DNA of 64,000 bases from Zopfochytrium polystomum (taxonomy: Eukaryota > Chytridiomycota > Chytridiomycetes > Chytridiales > Chytridiaceae), in contig JAIVFJ010000015.1 of assembly GCA_025765615.1 (NCBI GenBank), positions 186,001-250,000 on the forward strand, given 5' to 3'. Positions 54,646 to 64,000 of this stretch are shown piece by piece. The notes under the pieces are model-generated. The model saw nothing but the letters and a program-made list of their open reading frames with translations, was not told where the DNA came from and searched no databases. The position numbers and the translations under genes are program-made. Numbering within the stretch: the stretch's first letter is position 1; the number at the start of each line of letters is the position of its first letter.

Positions 54646-55643
54646 TTGTTTCTTTCCTCTTTCGATAGGACGCGAGAGCGATTTTCTTGCAGACTGCCCC
54701 CTGTCCTGTCCGCTGCCGCATCCCCGCTTGCTATCTCCACTTTTTCTGTTTCTGTTGGCAATGATCGTCGCAGTCGGTCAGTCGCACGTGAAGCGGCCAG
54801 ATTTTTTTTTTTTTTTTTTTGTTCTTTCTGTGTTGCGCGCGTCTTTCGAAGAAGACTGCACTCAAATTCAAGGCAGAAATGGTCTGTCTGTCTGTCTGTC
54901 TGTCTGCCAGTCTGTCTCTCCGCCTGTGTGGGAATTTGTTTTCACTGCTGAACTCCCCGCGTGCCGCCATCTCTGATCTCTCTCCCTGCGAATTTTGCGG
55001 TGCGTCACCATCACCCCACGCACACGCAACGCGTGAAACAGTGCGCAAGGGGCGAGAGACCGACGAGTGAGTTTCGCAACTGGAGATGCTTGCTTTTCAC
55101 TGAAGCCTGTCTGTCTTTGTCTGAAAAAGGCAAAATTGGGGAAGGAACCAATGAAAAACCTTTTGTCAAATTAATGCAAATTGCGAGATAGAGCTTTCCA
55201 TTTCTGGAACGTGGTTTTCCAAAACCATGTCGCGTTCGTTTATGAAACAGACAGAAAATAAGGTTTCAAGATGTTTTCCAGATGTCTTCGTCGGGACACG
55301 AACCCGATTCGTCAAAATCACACGCCTAAGGAACTATCCATACTAAGCAGCGTGACCGCCAAGTCGCTCCCAGTCGCGACACAGGAACCCCGATGTTACA
55401 ATTGCGTCACTTGTGTTGTCGGAGACAGGGCTGGAGTACCGCACATGCGCATCATCGCACAAGCTGATAGTTTGTTTTTTTTTTTTTTTTTTTTTTTTTT
55501 GGAAATTAACAAAAAAAGAATGAAGAAATGACGGACGGCTCCCATAAGCTTTGAAGAGTTACAGCAATAGACGCATGTGACTCAAAACAAATATTTGTTT
55601 ATTACTGAGCAGATTAGTTTAACCAATTTAAATCAGATAGACT
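54370..55643. other. Upstream region of aquaporin 3 and 3' flank of the adenylyl cyclase gene
   Basis: It has (CT)n at about 54588-54642, a (CTGT)n run at about 54883-54907, T runs near 54803-54821 and 55472-55500, and CCAAT in GGAACCAATGAAAA at about 55145. No protein gene seen. A tRNA-like stretch on the - strand at 55270-55390 is described separately. Confidence 0.4.
55270..55390 (-). other. tRNA-like sequence (possible SINE head or degenerate tRNA)
   Basis: On the - strand a T-arm-like CGGGTTCGTGTCCCG (stem CGGG/CCCG around TTCGTGT, a box B match) follows a box A-like ACTTGGCGGTCACG. I could not pair a normal acceptor stem or assign an anticodon, so I do not call it a functional tRNA. 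Confidence 0.3.
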
Positions 55644-58600
55644 TTAGCAGCATAGTAGCTCCAATCTTGCCGGATCTCTTCGATTGTCGAAAACACTAAA
55701 CGTTTCAATAAGCGCCCGTGCCTCCACAGCAACCTCCTCCTTTCCCATCCTCAAGCCTCTGCATCGAAGAATGAGCGCGCGGAGCCTCAGCTGTGTGTGG
55801 GTGGTCATTCCGGAACCGAACTTCAAAATGAACTTCTCCATGCCCTTCTCAAACTTCAGCACATTACCCGACACGATGACGAGGGCGAGCTCTGCGACTT
55901 TAAAACCCAACTTCGAGTAGAAGAAGTTGGAGCGACGCGTTAGGAGTCGTATTGCCATCAGGACGCTGGTCAAGAGTTGAGCGATTTGGGAACGCTGCAC
56001 TGCCGTGAAGCTATTTGGTTCGATTAATGAAAGCGCGAGGCTAGAAAGCAAGCAGGTTGCGCCCACGCAAGATAGCGATGCGAAATATATCTGGTCACGA
56101 TGCATGGACGATTAGTTGATACTTTGAACGCAAAGCGTTTGGGGAGAAGCGGTTCTTTCCCCTCTACAACTGACCATACCAGATGCATGGGGACACCTTT
56201 CAGGCATTCAATCACTCCGAAACAGCAGCGAGATAAAAGCTCGATCCACTCCTCGTTGTTTTCGCCGCTTTCAACCATCATAGCAGAGGCGGCCAGCCAA
56301 TTCGCTGCCCCATAAAGAGCAGTTCCACCCATAGACAGCTTCAAGTCTGTCAACTGGACAGAAAGGTAAGTCTTTAACGAACGGAATGGGTTGTTTTACC
56401 CACGCCGTCTTTGAGAAGATCGTGTTTGCACTCTTTGAAAACGTTGTCGGCGTCCAAGTAATCATTGCGAAGGAGGAGCTCCACCGCAACGCAACTCTTC
56501 AAGCAGAATATAAAGTGACTGTCTTCGCAAAACAACGTCGCCCTCGCAGCGATCGCTTTCATGTCCAATACTCCGTCTTGAAATGTTTGGGGGCTAAATA
56601 TTCCAAACCTGTCAAAGAAACATTACATTGCGATAGCCAACCAAGCGCGGTGCAAACGATAGACTTGCATTTGAAGCATTATATGTAAGCCCAGCCACAA
56701 TTGCTGCGAGATAACAAAGTACTCGGCTCCAATTGATCGAAAGTGATGCAAGCTTTCAAGGGTGAGAAGAACGTCGTCAAAACCCAGTCGCTCCGTCGAC
56801 AGAAAGTTGTAAGCGGTCTGCTCGATGCAGTGGAGAGCCCGACACTCCATCTCATGGCTCGACAAAAGACAGTTTGTGGAGCTGTTGACCAGCGCCATGC
56901 ACTTTCGAGACATGTTCTTTGCGCCGACGCAAAATAGGAGGAACCCCATTCTCAGGAACGCGAGCCGCAGCCGAGCGTTCCAGAGGCGATCGCTGCCGAA
57001 CTGGCCGCTCGCAAGGATGGTCAAATAGAGTGTCGACATCTGGAAGTGCAGCATATCCAACGGCGATATCTTGTCGTGCAAAAAAGTCTCGTGGAGCAAA
57101 TCGAGGACAAACGCAATGTCGTCCAGACGCGATATGCCTTCTCCGGGCGACGCCGCACAGGTGAGAGCGTCGAGCAGCTCGCCGGGCTCTGTGGCTGGAA
57201 GCTTCCGCCGCGTTTCGATTCGTCCTGGAAACGCACCAGGAAACGTCCGAGTGATGTACCCGATGCAAATGTCGCGCACTCGGTCAGGAGTGGCTTTTTG
57301 GATCGAACGCAGGGTGGAGACGTGACGGATAATCCCCGAGACTGCTTTGGAAGAGCTTTCGGACGATAGTCGGAACGGCGCACCAGTAATTTTGAAAAGT
57401 TTGATGGCAACAGACACGGCCCCGCCTATTTCGCTGGGGAAGGGGGGAGTTTCCGTTCAAGAGAGAAATCAGCAAAAGGCGAAAATGAGCCGAGGCCACA
57501 AGAAGAATCCTTACCCGGTGTTAAACAAAGTCATCGCGTGGAGCCTGCAATCTTTGATATGCTCTGTCAATGGAAGGCTATCGCAGAAGCTGCTGTCGAG
57601 AGAATCTAAGGTGCTCCTCCAGTGCAATGCTTCGGAGAGCTTCCGGGCGTGTGCTGCTGCGCAAAAGCCTTTGTAAATATATTTGCGTTTAAGATCTTCT
57701 TCTCCTTGTAGCTGGAGAAGGTGCTCGATTATCGCAGGCAGAATGGTCCCATCATCTTCGTCTCCTTGGTATTGCCGAATAAGATGAATGACTATTTCAC
57801 GTCTTATGATCTCTCTTCGCTGCGGAAGCACTGCGGCAAGAATTGAGCGATGTATCACATAGTGGCTGAATGCATAGCCATCTTCCCCATTTCTTGTTTC
57901 TAGTTGGAGGAATCCAAATCGATCACTATTTCTTACTAGGTTTTTGATGGATTCAAAAGTGTGATCCTGATTCATGCTGCCCTCACTATCAACCTTTTGC
58001 AAAACGGAAGCGAGTGTAGAAAGCGAGAACCTCTGGCCGATGACGGCAGCGGCATAAAGCAGATCTCGAAATGCAGGTGCGACCGCATCTAATCTTTGTT
58101 AAGCAGTATGAATTTTGGTTTTGGTATCATTTTCCCTTTTGAATCATACTCAACTGAACGGTGACGGCCGACGCGATCGACCATCCTTGCTGCCTCAGCA
58201 GTTGCAAAACGGAGTTTTCATTCGCTCGCAAGGAACTAGCTCGCAAGGACGTCCTTTTCCGTGATAGAGCAGGTTTCGCCTCCGTGCTACTTCTTCGCCT
58301 CCCAACAGATGAATCTCCTGCTGATTGAGTTGAGACGTATGATTTAATCATCGACGCTATAATGTGAACTGCTATTGGAATTCCATTCGTTTGCTGCACA
58401 ATCTCCTCGAGTAGTTCTTCTTCGATGGCTCTCTCAGATGTCAACTCAACTATGCTTCGGATTCCATCTGGTGCGAGGGGTTTCAGAACTATATGCTGAG
58501 TAGCGAGGCACTCTATCCTGTCAAAGAGTTCCGCTCGGTCCCATTCCTATCACATTGTCAAGGCGGCATCGTTACACGATGAGCAACTTACGTCTCTTGT

Positions 58601-61228
58601 TCTTCCGCTGATCGCGAAGAGAACAGAGGGACATGCTTTCACCACCAAACGTAATACACATTCAGATTCTTGGTCAATCCACTGAGAACCGTCAGAGGCT
58701 CTCAGTTACACAATGATTTAATTACCTGGGCGTCATCACAGAACAGCGATATTTTAAACCCAAGATTTTCAATAGCTCGAAACATTTGCACCATTAGAGG
58801 TGCCAGGATAGTTCTAAGAGATGCGATAGAGGCTCTACGGTCGCTGGACTTTGATTTCCAGAGGCCCGGAATTGTACTGATCGCTGCCAAAGTGCGACTG
58901 GAACACTGCAACGCGGTCAGAAGCTCTTGTAGGTACGACGCGTCACTGTCTGTAAAAGACGTGGACGTCGTCAAAGCGGCCGGTTCCGTGGTGGCAACGG
59001 ACAGCTCAGACTCATTCGTGCTTCTGTTGCTTGCTTCTGCAAAGGCGGCCAGTTCCTGGGGCTGAACCCCCTTTTCGCGAAGTTCTGCCGCAAAGTTACG
59101 AAGCAACGAGCCAAGGAAAGCATAGGAGCTATTATGTGTCATTTCATCCCCAATGGCGTAGCTGGAACGGTGGAGGGTTCGCACGGTCAAACAAGATACA
59201 CCGGCATTGAGTAGTTGAGGCACTCACCAACAGACCCACTCTGCCGACGTCGACACAAGACGGAACATGTGCTCGACAAGGGCCGATTTTCCCATACCGG
59301 ACTTTCCAACGAAGAAAGCGATTTGGTTGGGCTCCCCAAGCGCCCATTTGTTTATGGACTGTTCGATCATCTCCACTTCGCCAGTTCTGCCGACTAACCT
59401 GCTACTGCTTTTGTTGATGGTAGATTTTTGCCAATTGTCCATCTCACTCAGGGGCATGAATACCGGAATCGGTTCGTTCCAACCTAAATGCAACAAATCC
59501 ATTCACCTTGAAACCCCTTCACAAAAGTGAAGCTTCGAAAAGATATTACCTTTCAGCTTGGCGCTCGGCAATGACGTATCGAACTTGAACCAATGTCTAG
59601 ACTCTTCGAACGAGGCCTCATCACAACAAATGAAGACTCGAGTAGGTAACACTTCAACCGCGTCAAACTGCCGAGCGAGGCACATCAGCCTCGCCGCGAG
59701 GTTGACCGCAGTTCCCAGAACCGTGCCGTCCATCCTTAGCTCGTTTCCTATTAGCCCCGCGTAAACGACACCCGACGCGACGCCGATGCTCACACCATCC
59801 AGAGCCGTGGCAGAAGCATTCCTCACGGACCGCCGCTTCCGCTCTATAACCTGCGCAACCTGCATGCTGGCTTTCAGAGCGTACCGCGACTCGGCACGGT
59901 GGTGGGCGAATCCGCGAAGCCCCCACACGGCCAGCGCGGTAAAGCCCTTGTCGTCGAAGCTTATCTGGCGGAGACTGCCGCCGTGGTGGTGAGCGCTTCG
60001 GAGGACCGCCTCCGTCAGAAACTGGGCCGCGCTGAGAGGCGATAAGACACCATCAGCTTGGTTGTGATCTTCATGATCGACATTCCCCAGTGGCAATTCG
60101 AGGTGAACGTTGGGAAACCGAATAAATAGAACAGCTACGTTGCGGAGATCACTGTATCGATCTGCCCGCCCCGATTGATAGTCTTGAACGTTCCCATCTT
60201 TCTCCGATGCTTGCTTCGAAGAACTTTCTGCCATCAAGTAATGTACCACCGAAGTCTCTACATACTGCAGAGCAGCCAACTGATTTAAATCGCCGTCCAC
60301 GCTTTGGCTCGTGCTTTCGTCCTTTTCGATAGGCTGGATCCTGTTCGCTTCCTGCAGAAACCCCTTGCTCACCAAATCGCCACCTTCAATAACGACATAA
60401 TTCTGCATCGTATCACCCAAGCTATCGACAATTACTTGTTTCAAGGCCTGCTTAAGCGTTACATCCGAAATTGCGAGGCCCAGATTATTCCAGTAGCTGT
60501 CGTGAAAAACAACCTGCCCTCGATTTCCGCAACTGAGTAGGTTGCCAGCAACGAACACGGCACTGCCCCCGATCAGGTACTCTCGACGCGCTGCGGCAGC
60601 GCTTGGACCGCCAGAGTTTTCACCCAGGTGAATGTGATTGACCGTGCCGTAGCCCACTCCAATGTGAATTCCGATAGAGTCAGACTCGGAGGGCTGCACC
60701 ATTTTTTCCTTAAATTCCCGCAGAAGCTCCAGGCAACAAAAGAAGGATTCCAGCAGAAGATGCTGCCGCCGCAACGAGGTCGCCTGTGGCTCTGACCTTT
60801 CGAGTGGAAATCAAAACGCGATGAGCTGAAGTACACGCGAGCTTGAAGAGGCGATTTTATACCAGCAAACCACAGCCGCATCGCCAGCGAACTTTACGAT
60901 CTCGCCTGAGCGAGAGTGCACAGCGCGTATTATCTTGTCGAAAGGACTGTTAATCGCGTCTCGGAGTAGGGCACCTCCGTCCAAACCGTGCACTTCTTGA
61001 AGCCGTGCCGATAACGCAGAGAATCCTGAGACCAAGAGAACTCGTGTCACAATCGCGTTTTTCTTTTTCCCGCGTAGGCTTTTGATCAAACGTCTGTTGA
61101 CGCGAAATACCTGATATGTCGATAACAGCGGCTATTCCAGCAGCGTCGGTTTCCACGTACGGCAGTTTGACGGGAGGAGCATCTTTGCGGCAAATTCTCT
61201 GAACGCGAGCTGGCAGAAACTTCAACAT
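55644..61228 (-). CDS. Soluble adenylyl cyclase (ADCY10-like): two cyclase domains, P-loop ATPase, TPR-like C-terminus
   Basis: Twelve exons on the - strand (61111-61228, 60863-61025, 59550-60796, 59228-59483, 58726-59161, 58592-58681, 58150-58546, 57515-58088, 56627-57433, 56404-56608, 56180-56353, 55644-56090) total 4914 bp in one frame, 1637 residues; human sAC is 1610. Cyclase domain 1 has VIDISGFSALSARL and VKFAGDAAVVCW, keeping both metal-binding Asp and the Lys next to FAGDA that binds bicarbonate in human sAC. Domain 2 starts near residue 310 (VAVLFIRFPNVHL) and continues to GVASGVVYAGLIG. A P-loop, GKSGMGKSALVEHM, lies near 572. Long helical repeats follow. It should make cAMP in the cytosol; CO2/bicarbonate sensing is inference. 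Junctions were set by phase; the start ATG is the least sure. Confidence 0.88.
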
Positions 61229-61607
61229 GTCGACAAAAAATTTGTGTAGTTTGCAACGTATGCACGCTGAGACGAGCGCTATATTTTGTGATCTGGTGAT
61301 GATACCTATTCCCATTCTGCACGAATTCTCCCAATCAGGAGAAGGAGCTACTAGTCTCGCATTTACACAGCCGATGAGCGAATACCCATTCACCCGCGCC
61401 CCCTTCCCACCGCCCTTTCTTCCCTCCCAGTGGTCCAACGACCTCAAAAGGCTTTTCAGACAATTTTGTCAACCCAAAACTCCGACCGCACCCAACCCAA
61501 ATCTGGCTCCGATGGGAGTGACTAGGATTTGCAATCGCCATGCATCCCTCGGCGCCCGATCCCTGAGCTGCAGTAGACGCCGCTTCAAAGCCGCAGCATT
61601 GGCAGAG
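61229..61607. promoter_or_regulatory. Shared divergent promoter region, adenylyl cyclase gene (-) and membrane-protein gene (+)
   Basis: 379 bp between the two start codons, with no clear TATA box. An upstream in-frame ATG at 61512 gives an alternative, longer N-terminus for the + strand gene. Confidence 0.45.
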
Positions 61608-62540
61608 ATGGGGCTGCTCGCAGTTCTTCTCTGGATGTGGCAGCCCACACAAGTATCCGCAGCGCTCCGATTCCAGATGAAGTTGTGGCGAGAATCAACT
61701 TCGTCAAACTCATCCGCGACAGAATACCTCCTGCCCACTCACTCAACGAGCCGTGCTGAGAGCCATGAGAAGCCCTCTGATGAGATATCCAGCGCGATCG
61801 CGGTTCTGCCCGATCATGACGGAGGGTCACCCAGTTTCGGCATCGTCAACTCAGACACCATAACCCACAATACGACCTTGGTCATTCGTGTGGCGCTCGA
61901 CAGACGAGCAGACGTCGAAACCTCACTACCGTCACTGATTATGGTACCCGAGATGCCATCTTCAACAGTGTCTCCCTCAGCCAGCGCATCGGCGTCCTAC
62001 TCGATGTCTCCAACTCCTACGCAGTGGTCTTTCAACGTCAGCAACGCAACCTTGGCTCAGACGGTCCAGGGCCCCTCGTCGAAGATCATGGGAGTCGGTT
62101 GGGGACTGTTTCTCTGCTTGTCTGTGGGAGCTGCTTTCCTCCTCATCTGTTTGGTGATGAGCCAGAGCGATTGGTCACCGTAGTGTATCTTCCTGTATAT
62201 TTGAGACCTGAAAGAGTCAACGCTAACGCGTTGATTTATCACACAGCCTGGTCAACACAATCTGCTCCGCTGTATTCGCGCTACTTGTCACGGGCCTTTG
62301 CTACGCACCAAAGGTGGCGGTTGGTTCTATCCCCCCACTTGTTTCTGAGGTGAGGCTTTGGACCAGGACAAAACCCTTTTTATCTTCTGACCAGTGGATG
62401 ATGCCCAGGTGGACGCAACGTGGCATGTGCGACTCACGTTTGTCATTCTCTTAACTCTGGGGGCTCTTGGCGGCTTGGTGTGTGTTGTCGTATTCTACGT
62501 ATTTGCCCCAGTGCACGCCATCAAGCCAGATTACGAATGA
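61608..62540 (+). CDS. Membrane protein with signal peptide, unknown function
   Basis: Exons 61608-62179, 62247-62349 and 62409-62540 give 268 residues. I chose the ATG at 61608 because MGLLAVLLWMWQPTQVSA is a clean signal peptide; an in-frame ATG at 61512 would bury it. A Ser/Thr/Asn-rich lumenal region of about 130 residues with several N-glycosylation sites (NSSAT, NTT, NVSN) follows. Three hydrophobic segments come next (WGLFLCLSVGAAFLLICLV; TICSAVFALLVTGLCY; FVILLTLGALGGLVCVVVFYV) and a short tail. Both introns are 59-67 bp. The second acceptor was chosen among two close AGs because only it keeps the frame. I do not recognise the family. It shares a promoter region with the adenylyl cyclase gene and converges on the next gene, 82 bp away. 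Confidence 0.65.
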
Positions 62541-62621
62541 TGCTGCTCCTCACCGTCACAGTATTTAATCAAATGGCATTCGTCTACATAGAATTTTGCT
62601 CCTCCCAGACGGCTGCATTCA

Positions 62622-63210
62622 CTACTGGTCAGCCTGGAAACGGGCACAGTATTTGACTTTTCCGGCACAGCAGGAACCCCACATCAATGCGTAAGACACT
62701 TCGCGGTCCTGTCCGAAAGGAAGGGTGAAACGGCGCAAAGTCAGCGATTCGAGCGGTTACAGATGCAGATTTTAACTGCTACCTTAATGAACGCATCAAC
62801 TGTAAGCTGAAAGTATGGAGAAGGGGCAAGCGTCAGGCTCGACGCAGGGCCGCAAGAAAGGCATTACCTGGTTATCAAACTCTCGCAGAACAAACATACT
62901 CTCCTCCTGGTTCTCTTCTTCCACATAAAACTTGGTTTGATCATCTTTCAGTTGGTACACTCGAATCATTCCGGAAGTGAATGTGTCGACCTGGGGGTGT
63001 TAATCTGTGTAAGTAGCCTGTTGGTCACGAGCTCGAAAGAGACAACGGATCAGGCAGTCCCGTCATCGTCCCCGATCCTCATCCCTTACTTACTTCCTTC
63101 ACCACAGTCGCAGAGCCAGCCAGTGACTTTCGGTCTTCATTGTCAACGACGGCAAAGCCGGCTGAGCTCAGAGATTCAAGTTTGGCCGGCGAGAGGACAT
63201 CTGCTATCAT
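62622..63210 (-). CDS. Small unknown protein from four exons
   Basis: Exons 63094-63210, 62869-62991, 62783-62806 and 62622-62708 (all phase 0) give 116 residues: MIADVLSPAKLESLSSAGFA at the start, SGMIRVYQLKDDQTKFYVEE in exon 2, an 8-residue exon 3 (LTVDAFIK) and a Cys-containing end (WGSCCAGKVKYCARF). All three introns have GTAAGT, GTAATG or GTAGCA donors and AG acceptors. No frame is long enough to be found by length alone. It has no signal peptide or membrane segment. I do not recognise the family. The neat phasing and acidic/hydrophobic codon pattern make a real gene likely. The 8-residue exon needs transcript support. Confidence 0.6.
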
Positions 63211-63603
63211 CGTTTCGTCGTTAGGCGCGGCACCCGGCAATTGTCAAGTTTGTGGATCTTTTCTTGTTTGCGCCAGCCAACAGATCCACCAAACCACCTC
63301 TCCCTCCTGGCCCCGCCTCAAATCTCCGATCCATCGCCCTCGCCCACCGCCCCATCGCAACACAGCCGGCCTTTCGATCTAAACCGCAAAACCTTAGGAA
63401 GAAGAACTGGGAGCCTTTCGCAATTTCTAGTCGATTTCGGGGCAGCCGCAGCCGGCACTCGATCTGTGGCTCCATCGCTGCAGTCAGATTCCCCAGACTC
63501 GCCTCGAAGACCCTTGGAATCGTTAACGGTTTCTACCGCCAGGCCGTATCACCTTACTCTTTCATCCCGCCACTTGCAAACGGCACATTTGCTGCAAGCG
63601 GTA
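63211..63603. other. Divergent intergenic region at the right end
   Basis: About 390 bp between the start codons of the 116-residue gene (-) and the partial gene (+). A TTG/GTG-initiated frame crosses it, but the composition is not gene-like. It is probably a shared promoter region. Confidence 0.4.
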
Positions 63604-64000
63604 ATGGCAGCGCGAAAACCTCCTCGCGGCTGGGAGAGATCAAGATCTGTGGATGCTGCGGATGAATCGAGACGAGGTCGCTTGGAGGACCGTACTGCCA
63701 CAAGAACGACCGGAACTCTCCAAAGCACGTCAAACTCGACCAGCGCTGGATTGCGTCCGCGCGATCGTGGGGGAATGGGGAGCTCTGGGGGAACATCGCG
63801 CCCTTCGAACGCGGGACTGGGGCCGGGTGGCTTATCCTCTCAGCCCTCGTTGGTCGCGTCCTCAGCCAATTCGGCAAACCCTGGGGCCTCCAGCGTGCCG
63901 GCATCGAGTCGCCGAAACGGAGGCAGGCGCCGAGAAGGAACGCAATCAGGGCGTACCAGCCATCGACATAGCGATTTAGAGACCGATGAGCGCGATCGCC
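63604..64000 (+). CDS. 5' part of a basic, Ser/Arg/Gly-rich protein, cut by the window edge
   Basis: From the ATG at 63604 (MAARKPPRGWERSRSVDAAD) the frame is open for 132 codons to the last base. It is rich in Arg, Ser, Gly and Thr (SRRGRLEDRTATRTTG, then SRRNGGRRREGTQSGRTSHR) and looks disordered. No domain is seen before the edge. It could be the N-terminus of a regulatory protein; the type is unknown. The absence of any stop over 397 bases in a 60% GC region is suggestive but not proof. Confidence 0.45.
   Translation, partial: MAARKPPRGWERSRSVDAADESRRGRLEDRTATRTTGTLQSTSNSTSAGLRPRDRGGMGSSGGTSRPSNAGLGPGGLSSQPSLVASSANSANPGASSVPASSRRNGGRRREGTQSGRTSHRHSDLETDERDR

Overview
The window is eukaryotic. 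Coding sequence is GC-rich and split by short introns (about 50-290 bp, mostly 60-100 bp, GT-AG), and intergenic DNA is full of microsatellites. The gene set points to a zoosporic fungus, most likely a chytrid: a yeast-type Ppx1 exopolyphosphatase, Cdc4/Pop1-type F-box/WD40 protein, SWI1, fungal DHA2-type MFS transporters, tandem aquaporins, and a full-length animal-type soluble adenylyl cyclase, which is absent from yeasts and moulds. The organism assignment is inference from these families; no rRNA or other marker is present.

Layout. 1-3300: a non-coding tandem array of 23 units, each carrying a near-invariant 5' arm, a variable apical part and a partly complementary 3' arm, so that most units fold as a hairpin of about 70-75 nt. 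It is preceded by a TATA box (216-223) and followed by AATAAA signals (3259-3268). The core units follow a four-member higher-order order (B-A-C-D). This is the most unusual object in the window. 3300-6230: microsatellite-rich, no gene seen. 6238-8553: GPI-anchored surface protein with VWD and EGF-like modules. 9547-11114: Ppx1 polyphosphatase. 11364-16084: F-box/WD40 ubiquitin-ligase receptor. 16685-18923: DHA2-type MFS transporter; 19449-20165 is a decayed copy of it. 20190-21654 (-): F-box protein. 22483-23283 (-): HNH-domain protein.

23600-33000 is a transposon zone: tRNA-derived SINE-like repeats, a complete PIF/Harbinger DNA transposon (24903-27772, Myb-like protein plus DDE transposase, TIRs and 3-bp duplication, with its empty site visible in a second repeat copy near 32798), a Ty1/copia Gag fragment, and two facing copia LTRs around a reverse-transcriptase fragment. 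An MDR enoyl-reductase-like gene (30842-32258) sits inside this zone. 33255-35295 (-) is a second intact MFS gene, an inverted paralogue of the first with the same five-exon structure.

35300-64000 returns to genes: IPP isomerase (36732-37935), SWI1 ARID subunit of SWI/SNF (38153-42907, -), a secreted putative cysteine-peptidase-like protein (42924-43949) whose start lies 16 bp from that of SWI1, an SMG9-like NMD factor (45957-48929, -), three tandem aquaporins (49624-54369, all -, one shared intron position), soluble adenylyl cyclase (55644-61228, -; 12 exons, 1637 residues), a secreted/membrane protein diverging from it (61608-62540), a four-exon 116-residue unknown (62622-63210, -), and the 5' part of a gene running off the right edge (63604-64000). 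Several systems meet here by position only (polyphosphate, cAMP, water transport, isoprenoids, chromatin, NMD); there are no operons and I see no functional cluster apart from the paralogue arrays.

Exon boundaries were placed by hand from splice motifs, reading phase and family conservation. Most multi-exon models close exactly in phase; the exceptions are stated in their entries.
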